This document shows, piece by piece, positions 1 to 11,763 of a DNA stretch of 64,000 bases. The position numbers and the translations under genes are program-made. Position 1 is the first letter of the stretch. Each line of letters opens with the position of its first letter. The notes under the pieces are model-generated. The model was not told the origin of the DNA. It searched no databases and was given only the letters and a program-made list of their open reading frames with translations. Origin of the DNA: Heterohyrax brucei (lineage: Eukaryota > Chordata > Mammalia > Hyracoidea > Procaviidae); the NCBI GenBank assembly GCA_028571685.1, contig CM053148.1, forward strand, positions 92,712,001 to 92,776,000. Reading direction: 5' to 3'.

Positions 1-48
1 CAGGCTTCTGCTTAGCAGCCATAGCACTTAACCAACAAAGTTTCTGAA
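1..48 (-). mobile_element. AfroSINE head fragment, cut by window edge
   Basis: The stretch reading 'cttagcagccatagcactta' is the reverse complement of the SINE head ('taagtgctatggctgctaa'). The rest of the copy lies outside the window. Confidence 0.6.
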
Positions 49-240
49 ATTTGCTTACCACCAAACAATTAATGCACAAAGCATTTTGTGATATTGATTG
101 CCAATCCCATGACGTGTCAACATCCTCCTTTTCCTGACCTTGAGTTCCTCACTGTCATTCGCCCATTTTTCTGTCCTCTCCTGCCTTCTCATCCTTGCCC
201 CTGGGCTGAGATGCCCAGCTGGACTCTCATAAAAGTTTGA
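49..240 (-). mobile_element. L1-type 3'UTR fragment
   Basis: This segment is collinear with the fragment at 57530-58110: both carry 'cacaaa..ttttgtgacattgattgc' followed by pyrimidine-rich text. The layout resembles the antisense 3'UTR of older mammalian L1 families. No coding part is attached. The assignment rests on within-window similarity and recalled L1 structure. Confidence 0.5.
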
Positions 241-1337
241 GCTAATAAAAGGGAAGAAAGCAGGGTATCCATGTAATTAGTCTACCTGTGCACTATGTTC
301 TGTGGGAAAATGCACAGTGTTGTTAGGGAGGAATTCAGAGCTATTTCATGGCATAAGAAATTTGGAGAATGAAAGGAAAGAGGAAATGTACATTGCAGAA
401 AAAAACACTTTAGTGATTTTCAAGAGATGCAAAGATGTTGGACTTACTCTGAATTAGTTTTGCTTGATGGACTCTTCTTTTTGAATGTTAAAAGGAATTC
501 ACATGGGACTGATCATTTTTCTGGTTATGTTTTGTGATGGTATCCAGGTTTTTGGATTCATGTGTACTTCTGGTTGAAATCATGTTTTGTTTCTTCCTAG
601 ATCTGAACAGACAGTACACTTTTAACACAAGTGATGGACTGTGAGGGTTGCATGCTAAATAAAAGTGTCACCCTGACCCAGGCCAACAGGTTTGAAAATA
701 ACCCCTGTGAGTTTGAGGAGCATTACCAAGACAGTGCTAGAATTCGTTATAGTTTCTGAAAAAGTATGTATTTCAGGAGTAGATGTATTTAATAAATAAA
801 AAAATACATTAAGGAGAAATATATGAGTTCAGTCAAATTTAGAGGAAGCCCAAAAATATCCCCCGTGAATTTTCCCATTGAAAAATCTACCTTTAATTTC
901 ATCTCAAAGGACTTGCCATTTTTTGTAAAATTGGATTGATTTCTCGACGTACAGTTGAAACTGGAGACAGAGAATACAAGACTTGTTCAAAAATGAATTT
1001 TACAGTGTTTTCTTGTCACAGGTAGCTCTCCATTATATACCAAAAATATTCTAGAAGTGCTAAGTATCCACAGTTTTATTTTAAAAGATATACAAGTAAA
1101 TGCATCACTTACATAAATATGGAGGAAGGAAAAACTTTCTAAACACAGCAAGGATGCCAGAAACCAGGGAGGAAATACAAGTGGATTTAATAAAGAGAAA
1201 ATGTCCAGAGGAGTTTTTTAATAAGTAACCATAGAAAATAAATGTGTAAAAAATGGCAAGACATGTAAAGAATTATAAAACGTATGTAGAGAGAGATACT
1301 AGTGAGCTCGCTCACTGCTGATTAATCCCTGTATAAG
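241..1337. other. No recognisable feature
   Basis: AT-rich sequence with many stops in all frames. I see no repeat family, exon or RNA signature. Confidence 0.6.
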
Positions 1338-1703
1338 TGTCTTAGCGATCTAGTGTTGCTATAACAGAAATACCACAGGTGGGTGGCTTTAAGAAACAAA
1401 CATGTACTTTCTCACAGTTTGGGAGGCTGCAAGTCATACTTCAGAATGTCAGCTCTCCAGGAAGGCTTTCCTTCTGCATCAGCTCTGGAGGAAGGGCTTT
1501 GTCTGTTTTCAGCTTCTGCTCCAGGACAGTCTTCACATGGTCTGGCATCTCTCCATGTGACTTGGCATCTTTCTTTCCCCATCTTGCTTCTTGCTTGCTT
1601 GTTTATTCTCTTTTATACTCACAAAGGGATTGACTCAGTACACTTCCTACATTAAGACATAACAAAGAAATCGATTCCTATGTGGTGTTATAACCACAAG
1701 TAT

Positions 1704-1870
1704 AAAACCAAAAAATCAGAAAGCACCATCAAGTCAATTCCAACTCACAGGAGTGACCCTGTAGGTCAGAATAGAGCTGTGCCATAGGGTTTTCAAGGAG
1801 CAACTGGTGGATTCAAACTTCCAGTTTTTTGTATCCAAATTTTTAACCACTATGCTACCAGGCCTGTCCT
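1704..1870 (-). mobile_element. AfroSINE, full-length
   Basis: Complete antisense SINE from tail ('accatcaagtcaattcc') to head ('accactatgctaccagg'). It is nested in the LTR that starts at 1338. Confidence 0.85.
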
Positions 1871-1877
1871 ACAGGTT

Positions 1878-2044
1878 TAAACCAAAACCCACTACTGTCA
1901 AGTCAAGTCCGACTCATAGCAACCCTATGGGACAGAGTAGAACTGCTCCACAGAGATTCCAAGTAGCACCTGGTGGATTTGAACTGCTGACCATTTGATT
2001 AGCAGAAGTAGCACTTTAACCACCATACCACCAGGGTTTCCACT
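1878..2044 (-). mobile_element. AfroSINE, full-length
   Basis: Second antisense copy, placed head-to-tail behind the first and nested in the same LTR. It retains 'gagtagaactgctccacag' and the head 'accaccagggtttcc'. Confidence 0.88.
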
Positions 2045-2138
2045 CCTACAGGTACATAGAGCATAAAATTCAAGCCAAAACAGTAAGTAAAGCTTCTGAT
2101 CTGAAACTGGTAACATTAAATGTGGTTAAGAGGTTGTC

Positions 2139-2290
2139 CAGAGCCCGGGTGGGGCAATGGTTAAGAGCTCAGCTGCTAAACAAACTCTCGGAAGCTTGGA
2201 AACCCTAGGGGACAGTCCTACTCTGACTTTCAGGGTAATTGTTGTGAGTCAGAATCAACCCAGTGACAGTAGTCTTTGTTTTGCTTTAGT
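2139..2290 (+). mobile_element. AfroSINE
   Basis: Sense copy starting 'gagcccgggtggggcaatgg' and ending at 'gagtcagaatcaacccagtg' plus a T-rich tail. The following LTR begins directly in or beside its tail. Confidence 0.82.
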
Positions 2291-2439
2291 TGGTTGTCAT
2301 GGATTGAATTGTGTTCCCACTAACATATGTGTTCACTTGGCTAGGCCCTGATTCCCAGTATTGTGTGACTGTCTTTAATTTTGTGATATGATTAACCACT
2401 GTTTTGCCATATGTTATAAACTCTGGCCTTTATACCTAT

Positions 2440-2620
2440 GGCAGGAAACTCTGGTGGCACTATGGGTTAAATGCTATGTTTGCTAATCAAAGGGTTGGCA
2501 GTTCAAATCTGCCAGGTGCTCCTTGGAAACTCTATGGGACAGTTCTACTACTCTGAATGCTAGGGTCGCTATGATTTGGCCCCAACTCAGCTGCAGTGGT
2601 TTGGTTTTTTGGGTTTTTTT
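2440..2620 (+). mobile_element. AfroSINE nested in LTR
   Basis: Sense copy from 'aactctggtggcactatggg' through 'ggttggcagttcaaatctgc' to a T-rich tail. It interrupts the LTR that starts at 2295. Confidence 0.87.
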
Positions 2621-2627
2621 AATACTT

Positions 2628-2800
2628 GTGGTAGAAATTCTGGTGGAATAGTGGTTAAACGCTACGGCTGCTAACCGAAAGGTTGGCAGTTCAAATTCAC
2701 CAGGTGCTCCATGCAAATTCTATGGGGCAGTTCTTCTCTGTCCATTAGGGTCACTATGAGTCAGAATTGACTGGAAAGTGCTGAGTTTTTTGTGTGTGTT
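2628..2800 (+). mobile_element. AfroSINE nested in LTR
   Basis: Second sense copy in a row ('gaaattctggtggaatagtg'), ending in 'tgagtcagaattgactgg' and a T/TG-rich tail. Confidence 0.87.
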
Positions 2801-2857
2801 TCATACTATGATTGCAGTCTGATTTGAGAATAAGCTGTCTCTTATTTTAATAAACCA

Positions 2858-3022
2858 CTCCAAAAAACCCACTGCCATCAAGCTGGGTCTGACTCATAGA
2901 GACTCTAAAAGTCAGAGTAGAACTGCTCCACAGAGTTTCCAAGAAGCACCTAGTGGATTTGAACTACCAACCTTTTGGTTAACAGAGGTAGCATTTAACC
3001 CACTATGCCACCAGGGTTTCCT
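2858..3022 (-). mobile_element. AfroSINE nested in LTR
   Basis: Antisense copy, tail 'aaaaaacccactgccatca', head 'ccactatgccaccagggttt'. It is inverted relative to the two preceding copies. Confidence 0.88.
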
Positions 3023-3484
3023 TATCTTAATAAGGTAGATTTAAGTCATGTTAGGTGGGATTTAACACCCTTACTCAGGTCACTCTGATCTCATGCCAGG
3101 TGAGTTCCCTCAGGGTGTGCCCTGCATCACTTTCTATTTCACAAGAGATGAAAGGATAGAAAAATGAAAAGAGGAGGAGGGAATTACTACCATCAGGAAA
3201 GAAGAGCTGGGATTCATGTACATCCTCTGTGCTGAAACCTCCTAGACCCAGGGGAAGATTGATGCAAAGACACATGGAGATTTCTGAGCAAACCCAGGCC
3301 CACTGGTGTTCCAAGGAAATTAAACCCTTCCCCTTAAAGCTGCCAGAGAGAGAAAGTTTTTCCCTAGAGCCAGCACCCTGAATTTGGACTCCCAGCCTCC
3401 GAAACCGTAAGAGAATAAACTTCTGTCCCTTAACACCATCCACTTATGGTATGTTCCTGAAAGCAGCACTAGATAACGAAGGCA

Positions 3485-4080
3485 AAGATTATAGCATGGC
3501 TTTTTACTCCAGAATGTCAAGGAATTTTAGAAATTTCTTTTACTAAATCTTCACTGCTGCATGTGTATATGAAAAAACAGAAAGCTTTGGATAACTTCTG
3601 CAAAATTATATTAATATGACTTCATGGGCTCTATGCATATAAACTTACAGCAACTTTAGTTGAGGTTGCATAAAATATTTGCATAACTATATGAAAGATG
3701 AACACCACTTAGATAACATGAAGAGGACAGGGGAGAGCCTCCTGCAGGATTAACTACATCGACAGATGTGCAGACACAGGGCAAAGGGTAGATCAGAAGA
3801 CTGGACCTTATGGCCAGCCAATGCTACAGAGTGTGTAAGGAAGCAAGGACGGATAGTGTACGACTCAAATATGAATAATCTTTGAACAACCCCCATAATA
3901 ATTTGCCTATTGCTCTGCCCGAGTAGATAACAAAGATGATCACACCCAGAGTTTAAGCAGAATATGAATTCCTTTTTTTAATTTCAAGGGACCAAAAAAG
4001 TTTTATATTCAAGCTCTCACAGAAATATATGCCTAGATTGCTGCTATCAAAATAAGAAATGCGTATTAGCCTGAGTAACA
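3485..4080. other. No recognisable feature
   Basis: Apparently unique sequence. I see no repeat head or tail, no long frame and no RNA motif. Confidence 0.55.
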
Positions 4081-4245
4081 AAAAAAAAAAAAAAATGATG
4101 CTGTCAAGTTGATCCAGACTCACAGCAACCTTGTAGGACTGAGTAGTACTGCCCCATAGGACTTCCCAGGAGCAGCCAGCAGATTTGAACTGCACACCTT
4201 TTGTTAGAAACTGAGTTCTTAACCACTGCACCACCATGGCTCTTA
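4080..4245 (-). mobile_element. AfroSINE
   Basis: An A-run (4080-4095) is followed by antisense SINE text 'gctgtcaagttgatccagac' and the head 'accactgcaccaccatggc'. The A-run on the tail side is odd for an antisense copy, where T would be usual for a poly(A) tail; the tail here is of the RTE type rather than poly(A). Confidence 0.82.
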
Positions 4246-4600
4246 GGGATTTAAGACAGTAAGAAACTAAGCCCTACTCTTAGAATCCATTAGGCAGATC
4301 TTTTTACCAGTGAGGCATCCCGTTCATTTCAGGGCTGGCATAGCTCCTCAACTACGGTGGTTCTGTTATTCTCGTGCCTGTCAGGGTATGGATGTGTCTG
4401 ATAGGCCTGGAAGACACAGGGATTAGGTGGGCAATCCTCCCAAGGATTTTCATCCTATGTCAGGTGTCTGTTATGAAAGCTGACATCAGACATAAGTAAA
4501 CTCAGAACTTACTGCCTTTGCCAGAACTTATCACTCTTCCGGTAGCCAATTCCTTCACCTCAGTTTCCTGACATATTTATTCCTGTCTTTCCCATTGATA
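4246..4600. other. No recognisable feature
   Basis: Single-copy-looking sequence between two SINEs. Nothing identified. Confidence 0.5.
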
Positions 4601-4601
4601 A

Positions 4602-4765
4602 AGACCCTGGTGGCATAGTGGTTAAGTGCTATGGCTGCTAACCTAAAGGCTGGTGGTTTGAATCTACCATATGCTCCTTGAAAACTCTATGGGGCAATTC
4701 TACTCTGTCCTGTAGTGTCGCTATGAGTCAGAATCAACTTGACGACAGTAGGTTTTGGTTCCCAT
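4602..4765 (+). mobile_element. AfroSINE, full-length
   Basis: Sense copy 'agaccctggtggcatagtgg' to 'gagtcagaatcaacttgacg' plus 'taggttttggtt' tail. Confidence 0.9.
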
Positions 4766-5149
4766 TGACATCAAGGGCACCTAGGGAAGCAAAAAGAAAG
4801 AAAAACTTCAATAAATTTAGGCATACAAAATCAGAAAAGAAAAAGGATGCAGTTGTTACAGACTGGATAACACCTTTGAGGAGAGTAAGAGAAATATGTA
4901 AGTATGATAACACAAATTCATTTATCAGAAAGTTATGTGGCATGGAAAACACATTAGTTTCCCAAAGCCCACTCAACTGTACGCACATCTCAGTAATCCT
5001 AGGAATAAAGCATCCTTGAGAAAAGATTCTTCAGCTCTGCCCATCCACTTGGATGGAATGAGTTTTTTATTGACTGTGACTAGATGCTTCATCTGTCACT
5101 ATGCCTGTATCAGACGAATAAGATTCAGTTGCATACAATGGATATATCC

Positions 5150-5315
5150 AAACAAACAAACAACAACAAAAAATCTGTTGCCATCAAGTTGATTCTAATT
5201 CATAGTCACAGAATAAAACTGCTCTATAGGTACCCCAGGGAGCAGCTGGAGGATTTGAACTGTCAGCCTTTTGGTGAACATCTGAATGCTTAACTACTAT
5301 GCTACCAGGACTTTA
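5150..5315 (-). mobile_element. AfroSINE
   Basis: Antisense copy with an (AAAC)/(AAC) rich tail 'caaacaaacaacaacaaaa' and body 'ggatttgaactgtcagcc'. The CAA-type tail is the RTE-style end. Confidence 0.85.
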
Positions 5316-6540
5316 TTCAAACTAACAGTGATTTAAAAAATGTATAAACATTTCTTTTTCATAACAGGGAAATAGGAAGACAGTCATGTTGAAGGTAAAC
5401 AATCCCAGAGTTTTCGGTCTCACTGCCGTGTATTCTTAGATAATGCCTCATGATCTCAAATGACATCTTGAGATCCTACCATCATAGCACACAATGCCAA
5501 TAATTATGAATGTTGCAAACTCTGTCCCTTTGCTCTATGAATTGACTGTCTATTGACCTGAGGTCCTATGTGACCCCTCCCCAAGCCTAGACATACTTGA
5601 ACTTTATCAACACACCAGCCTATTGCTTACAATCTTGTGTGTATGTGTACATGTGATTAATCAATAAAACAAAAGAGACCATTCGACAAGAACTGGTCTC
5701 TAGCATACAAAAAAAGAGAAAAAGAATTTTGCAACTTTCATCCAATCTACTACACAGAAAGATGGGTAACAGAAGATGTGTTTATGGAACCATATTAATA
5801 GTCACAAGAAATCATTCTTCCATCTCATTTATATTCTCTTCATGTCTAAAGTTTGAAGAACGTTCACTCCCCACCCCCCCATCTTTAAAACAAATGTCCA
5901 TACAAATATATCAGCCAGCCCTGCCTGGAAATGAACATGAGGAAAACATCATATTCAGAGAGTGATAAATGAAACCAAATCCTTTAAGATACTCATTTCA
6001 TTTTCAACATAATTACTGACGCCATGGACTCTTTTACACTTTTCCAATTTCGGAAGGTCTAATTCTTAGTGTAATTATTGGTTGTCCTAAATGGATTCCT
6101 TGGCAACAAAGTCTGCTATTTTTCTGCCTCATTTCTACAGTGCTCGTGAATCAATCATGATTTCAAATCATCAACTTTATCAGCAACAAGATGCAGAACC
6201 CTGAAGCAGCAATGCAAATTGGCTTAAAGATGTTGACATTTCATGGGTGGTTTCTGCCATAGGTTAGGGTTGTTGTATAGTGAAAACATAGTTTATGCCC
6301 TGTTGTAATTGTTTTTGAACATCAATCTATATGTTTCCCCTTTGGAAAGTTCAATTCTGCTACATGGAGCATGGAAGTTATGTAAATTTAGTATTTTGTG
6401 TCGTGCTAGAGTCTTTTAGAGAGAGAGAGAAAAAAAGAAACAACCTCTTTCTGCATAAGTTCTCAATATTTACACCACAAGGAACTAACAGTTAAGTATT
6501 TACTCTATGTTTTGTGATAAAAACAAGTATGTTTTCAGCA
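5316..6540. other. No recognised element; small hairpin at 5675-5700
   Basis: Mostly featureless. An 'aataaaa' at 5663-5669 is followed by a 7-bp stem (gagacca 5675-5681 with tggtctc 5694-5700) around a 12-base loop, which could be the end of an old LTR, but the rest is not recognisable. A short purine tract with GA repeats lies at 6417-6440. Confidence 0.4.
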
Positions 6541-6554
6541 TGTCATGTGTACAC

Positions 6555-7090
6555 ACAAGGTCCTGTTAAGTCCACGCGCATAATTGTTCTAAGTGCCACT
6601 TACCTCATTGCGGAATATCAGTCACTAGGGTCACCTTCGAAGTACTCCTTTGGGAAGCCATGCACCTAGTCCTCCCTTAAGAACAGTTTTGGAACTCTTT
6701 ATGGAACGCCCATTGCACACAGTGGCAAGGTGGCAAGTTTGCAAACTTATCTGTATAGCTGTCTGTGAGGGAGTTTTTAGCCAGTCAACCAATCACTGTA
6801 TTGGAACACCCTCCCTGTTCACTTGACCTGGCCACCCAGTAACTTTTTTCTTTACCTGAAGATAAAGAAAATATTGAAAGGAGGACATTCAGGACATCAA
6901 GGGTAATAGAAAGACGGCTCTGATGGCCCTCTGGAAAAAGAGTTCCCAAATTGCTTTGAAGACTGGAGTAGACACTGAGGTCGTTGTGTAGCTTCCTGTA
7001 CTTTGAAGGTGACCATAGTGATTTTCAGCAATGAGGTGTGTAACACTCTTTCTAGGATGACTTTGCAAACTTGTCCTTCCTCTTGTGTGT
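6555..7090. mobile_element. Fold-back mariner-like element, copy 1
   Basis: The left arm ('tcactagggtcaccttcga', 'gaagccatgcacctag') reappears reverse-complemented in the right arm ('gaaggtgaccatagtgattt', 'gtagcttcc'). The centre carries 'gttttagccagtcaacca'-like text shared with copies at 16.5, 46.0 and 62.1 kb. Minus-strand reading of the left arm in the better copies gives a mariner transposase C-terminus. Both arms are diverged and no intact frame exists. Confidence 0.65.
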
Positions 7091-7123
7091 CTGCGTATCT
7101 GTGCATCTGTGTGTCTCTGTGTT

Positions 7124-7275
7124 AGAAATTCTGGTGGTGTAGTGGATTAAGCACTATGTCTGCTAACCAAAAGGTCGGCAGTTCAAATTCACCAGGCACA
7201 CCTTGGAAACTCTATGGGGCAGGCCTGCTCTGACCCCTAGGGTCACTAAGGGTTGGATGCAACTTGAAGGCAGTG

Positions 7276-7309
<34 letters not shown>
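7124..7309 (+). mobile_element. AfroSINE with (TG)n tail
   Basis: Sense copy from 'gaaattctggtggtgtagtg' to 'gttggatgcaacttgaaggc', ending directly in a (TG) run at 7277-7309. It sits immediately beside the mariner-like element. Confidence 0.88.
7277..7309. repeat. (TG)n microsatellite
   Basis: About 16 TG dinucleotides grown in the tail of the SINE to the left. Confidence 0.95.
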
Positions 7310-7311
<2 letters not shown>

Positions 7312-9240
7312 AAAGACAAACTGATAGTAATACAGATGCAGACATATTACATTAAGACCAGTTTGAAAAAAGGATATACGCTGACTTCATCTTCAGAGCC
7401 AGGGCAGTAAGACAGGAAGATAAGTTTAGCTACAACTTACACTGGTGGCTATAGAATATTGTTAAACATACAGGAAATGCCCTGCTATAAAGTAGGAAGT
7501 AAGATGTACTCTGTCAATTCTTTCTGCCCTCAATTAAATAGGACTTAAGCTAGTTGGATGTGATGGAATTATATGCCTCAACTGAGTGTTTTAGAAATGC
7601 TGGTACATAGATCTGTTTTTTTATTTTTTCCTGTCTCACTCCTGTAACACCTGATCCAAGACACATTGCTGTCATGAACTCTGTATGGTGCCTGAATTTC
7701 AGTGGTGTCAATATCCTGTACTTCATGGAAATAAGTGCAGATCCCAAATTCAGTCGGAGTAAGGTTGCTTCTCGGATCGAGTCGCTAAGGGCAAAAGAAG
7801 GGGCAAATGAACAAAACAGCAACTTGGGATCTCAGGGCTCAGAAACTCAATTTTGGAGATGATTTATTAGAAGCTTATGAGTATATCCATAGAAATCTGT
7901 GGTAATTTCAGCTATGCAAGTAGAAGTCTGCTATCTACCTAAATTCTTAAATTTAAGACATTTAAGAATATTTGACATACTTTAACGAGAGACTTTAGTA
8001 TGCATGTGATTCTCACAGTTTTCAAGTGATCAATATCAGTGATAAACAAAGTTTAAGGATGAGTTATTTCCAGGGTTAAAGCATCCATTTATCTACAAGC
8101 AAATGCTTCTCCTAGTTCAGCTAGACTCTCAAGTTTTCTATCAAAATCAGATTACTCCTAAGATTCTCTTCCCCTTCTGAAGAAACATTAATCTTTGCAA
8201 CCTGATTGTAAATTTCCCTTTGTTCGGGCCTTGATATTGCTCACAGATATGGAGATGAATTCACTTTCTGTGTGTTGGAAGTCAGTTATGGTTGCATTTA
8301 AATGCAACAGAATGCTTGCCTAAGAGATTAAGATGTATGTGTTGTGAAGCAAATGAATTGAGGGATTTTGTACCTTATAAAACATGCGCAATGGTTAGGC
8401 TGGGAGTGGTATCATAGTAAAGTTTCTCAAAAGTACTTGATGTTTTGTCAATATTGATTCAAACTTCTCAGTGTCACTGGAGTAAAAATAATGAGGTTCT
8501 GTTGCTGCAGGGACTTGAAAAAATTTTTTGATTGATTCTTCCATTATCCAATGACAGCTATTATAAAGGAGAGAATAAAAATGGCAATTAGATTCCTGGT
8601 CTGGGACAAAAATACATAATAGTTTGTGTAAGTTCAAATATAGAAAAATAAAAGGAAATGTTCAAAACTGAATGCCTGACTCTCCGAGATTAGAATATTA
8701 GACTGATTTTTTAAAATCAATTTACAGCTAATAATCTGTAATTTGTTCTTCCTACAAGTTGCTTTTTCTTGTAGGGCAACATTTGAGCTTAATGTAAGAT
8801 CACAATGTGAAACAATCTATGAGTTTAAAAAAGTTAATCATTTTTTTTTCCTAATTTACGGTGTAATTTTACAGACATCAGTCCATTAGAAGTATGCTAG
8901 AAATAGGCTGTTCCACTGTATGGAACTAGAAATTAAACAGCAGAAGGTTAAGTGAATAACCAGTAGTATTTTTATCTGGAAAAAATATTAGAATCCAGAC
9001 TATGAAAGTGGCTTGACATTCAATTTAGTGATTGTAGTTTAATTTGTAGGTATACAAGTTAATGCAAACGTGAGAATAAAACCGATGAAAACCCAGTGCT
9101 GTCTACTTAAATAAGATTGTTATAAGGTACTTTAAAAAGCAAGATGTGTATGAGATAGCCAAATGAAACAAAGGAATGATAAATTTAGTATGACTTGGGA
9201 ACAGGTAATTTTCTATAGAATATTTAATAAGTCAAACAGA
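7310..9240. other. No recognisable feature
   Basis: About 1.9 kb with no repeat family that I can name. Frames of 60-90 codons at 7550-7862 and 8395-8637 have no recognisable domain, splice context or codon pattern. Confidence 0.5.
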
Positions 9241-9242
9241 TT

Positions 9243-9397
9243 CCAAAAACCATTGCCATCTGACTCACCAGAATCCTATAGGAAGTTGCAGAATTGCCCT
9301 GTAGGGTTTCCAAGGAACAGTTGGTGGATTTGATTCTCCCATATTTTGATTAGTGGCCAAGCTCTTAACCACTGCACCTCCAGACCTCTGTCAAACA
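9243..9397 (-). mobile_element. AfroSINE, diverged
   Basis: Antisense copy, tail 'ccaaaaaccattgccatct', body 'tagggtttccaaggaacag', head 'accactgcacctccag'. Confidence 0.82.
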
Positions 9398-9542
9398 GGC
9401 TAGGATTATTAAAACATCAACTTATAACTGTTTATTTTATGAACTTAAATATAAGAGAAAATAAAATCAACAAGAGAGTTACTTCATCACTTCCCATTTG
9501 GAAGCCTTCATTTAGTCACCTTAGAAATAGATATTTATTCCC

Positions 9543-10000
9543 TGTCATGGATTGAATTGTGTCCCTCCAAAAATGTGTGTGTTGATTTGACTTGGCTTTG
9601 CGTTCCAATATGGTGCCATTCCTCCCATGTGTTGTGAATCCTGCCTCTGTGATAATTGATAATGGAGAAAGTGCAACAGCTGTGTTGGTGAGGCAGGTCT
9701 CAAGCTACAAGCTCGTGGAATATAAGGGAGAGAAGCGAGCAGAGGAAGTTGGGAACCTTATACCACCAAGAGAGAAGCACTGACAGCAGAGCACATCCTT
9801 TGGACCCGAGGTTCCTGTGCCGAGATGCCGTCACTGAATCTAGACTTATCCCACCGGACTGTGATGATTTCTCATAGGGAATGGACTTGTGACTTGTAAA
9901 TAGATTTGCAGATTACCAGACTGTGACAATAAAAGCATCTCCTTGTGTAGCCTTCCATTCATGGTAATTTCTGTTGGAGCAGAACCAGATGAATTAGACA
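9543..10000 (+). mobile_element. Solo LTR (MaLR/ERVL-like) with 5-bp target duplication
   Basis: The element starts TG ('tgtcatggattgaattgtg') and ends CA ('gatgaattagaca'). It is flanked by ttccc on both sides (9538-9542 and 10001-10005), the 5-bp size expected of ERVL/MaLR integration. An 'aataaaa' near 9930 fits the polyadenylation signal of the R region. No internal genes are present: the provirus recombined to one LTR or only the LTR survives. Length 458 bp. Confidence 0.8.
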
Positions 10001-10005
10001 TTCCC

Positions 10006-10505
10006 CAAAATATAGAAAACATTTTAAGGGGTTAAAACCAGCACTGTGTTTACACTTACAAAGATTGCAGTCTGGTGTAAGGCCAAAAACGTAGTGAAAA
10101 ATTGAAGTTTTGATTCTTCCAGTTGAAAATAAGACATTCCCTTCTTCTCCTGTTCTTCAGAATTTACATTAGAAAATGTGTAAGTTCTTTACTCTTGGTA
10201 AAGGAATTCTAAGGTGATAACACAAGTATCTGTCAGCAGTCTCTTGAAGAACGTAACATCAGCTATTTCTTCTTGATCTTCCAGTTTCCTGGGAGGAGAT
10301 CGGTCTAGGCCCCAAACTGAATGTTTACCTCTGACCATAAAGATACCAGAAAATAAGCAATTGCATCTTGAGCACATAAAAGTAATGAACTGTTTTTGTA
10401 ACTTCTTGAGTGTAGGACTTGAGGTATATCACACTCTGGTTTAATTTCTTAATATGACTTTTCTTCCTCTTCTGTTTTCATGTAGAGGTTCTCTGTGTTG
10501 GGAAT
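10006..10505. other. No recognisable feature
   Basis: Unassigned sequence. A 62-codon frame at 10189-10377 on the minus strand shows no known domain. Confidence 0.45.
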
Positions 10506-10510
10506 AGATT

Positions 10511-10538
10511 GTTTGTTTGTTTGTTTGTTTGTTTGTTT
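10511..10538. repeat. (GTTT)n microsatellite / L1-B tail
   Basis: Seven GTTT units at the 3' end of the antisense L1-B; on the minus strand they read (AAAC)n and probably derive from its poly(A) tail. Confidence 0.85.
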
Positions 10539-11763
10539 TGATTTTTATGATGATTGACTGAAAATATACATTCTCATATAAATTTTCATGCCTACCTATA
10601 TGCAGCTCCCACTGACTTCCCTGCCCAGTGACAGCACACTCTTCCTCTCCACTCCATACGTGTCTTATTCTCCCAACAATCTCCTATCCGTCCTCTCCAC
10701 CCATTCCCCCACCTCCAGTAAGAGGTCAGCAGAATGACATCCTCTAGATGCATAGGACCATAAAGTGCACACATGACATAGTCACTCTGTGTCACCAAGT
10801 CCAATCCTTTCCTGTCTGAACAGTTCACCTCCATTATGACTCATGGACAGGAGAGGTATCAAGGCCAGGCGCCGTGCTCCCAGGGGAACTCAGAGGCACC
10901 TGGACCATCAATTACAATCTTTCAGTGGAGATCTCAGGGTGCACCTCTTTTTATTCTTCTGTTTCCAGTGAGACTCAACTGTGTGAGCTCCATCATGGCT
11001 ATCACTCGTGGTGGCCAGGCATCCACTCACGTGAGTCTCTCTGTCTTCTAGGTGCTCATTCCCCCATGCCATTTTGGTCCTAGGTGATCATCCCTTCCTG
11101 CTGAGTTGGGACCATTTGCTGTACCCTCAGATGGCAGCTTGGCAGCTTTTAAGACCCCAGATGCCACTCACTGATGTGGGGTGTAGAAGGCTCTCTTAGC
11201 AAAATGCTGCTAGTTGTGCCAATTGGCCTCAATTTCCCCTGAGAGCATGGCCTCAGCTGTCCACCCCAGCTACTCCATCTTTGCAATATTGGGTTAAGAT
11301 GAGAGGAGTAATCATGTTATGTTGAAGTCCAGTTAATATTGATCTTTCCAATGTGTGCTGTGACATATTTCACCCAACCAAGTTTCTATCAACTGTCTAA
11401 TCTAAACCCTTCCCCCTTTGCCTTCCCTTTCTCTCCACTCTTGCAGCCATCAAAGAGTCTTTTCTTCTATGCATGAGTCTGTTTTTAAGTTCTTATCATA
11501 GGGGTCTCCTACAATGTTTGTCTTTTTGTTGCTGACTACTTTCACTTAGCGTAATGTTCTCCAATTGAAACCATTCTTATTAATTTGTTCTGGGACACTG
11601 TTCACTGTGAGTTGATTTTTCACCTTTTTCAGGGTTGGTTTTATGGCCATTGAGACTCCTGTATTATGTTTCTTGATTTGATGTGTTGCATCTTTATTGT
11701 GCCTTATGGCTGCCCCTATGATCCCCCTTGATAAACTATATATAAACTCAATTTTAATTACTA

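Larger units (their letters stand above)
1338..2082 (-). mobile_element. Solo LTR (MaLR/ERVL-like), split by two SINEs
   Basis: Read on the minus strand, the element should begin TG and end CA; on the plus strand it starts 'tgtcttagcgatctagtg' and resumes after two SINEs to finish 'aattcaagccaaaaca'. The same plus-strand ends appear at 58788-59319. Flanking 5-mers are ataag (1333-1337) and gtaag (2083-2087), a near-match to the 5-bp duplication usual for ERVL/MaLR. No internal retroviral genes are present, so this is a solo LTR with no coding capacity. Confidence 0.65.
2295..3484 (+). mobile_element. Solo LTR (MaLR/ERVL-like), split by three SINEs
   Basis: The sequence starts 'tgtcatggattgaattgtg', a head shared with the LTRs at 9543 and 24102. 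The LTR body stops near 2440, is interrupted by three SINEs, and resumes near 3035 with 'ggtgggatttaacaccctt'. It runs through a polyadenylation-like 'agaataaact' to 'agcagcactagataacg' and ends near 3484. No retroviral genes are visible. A clear target duplication was not found, which may reflect insertion into a SINE tail on the left. Confidence 0.7.

Noticed and set aside
10189..10377. 62-codon minus-strand frame as a possible exon
   Set aside because: No recognisable domain; splice signals could not be judged without an alignment.
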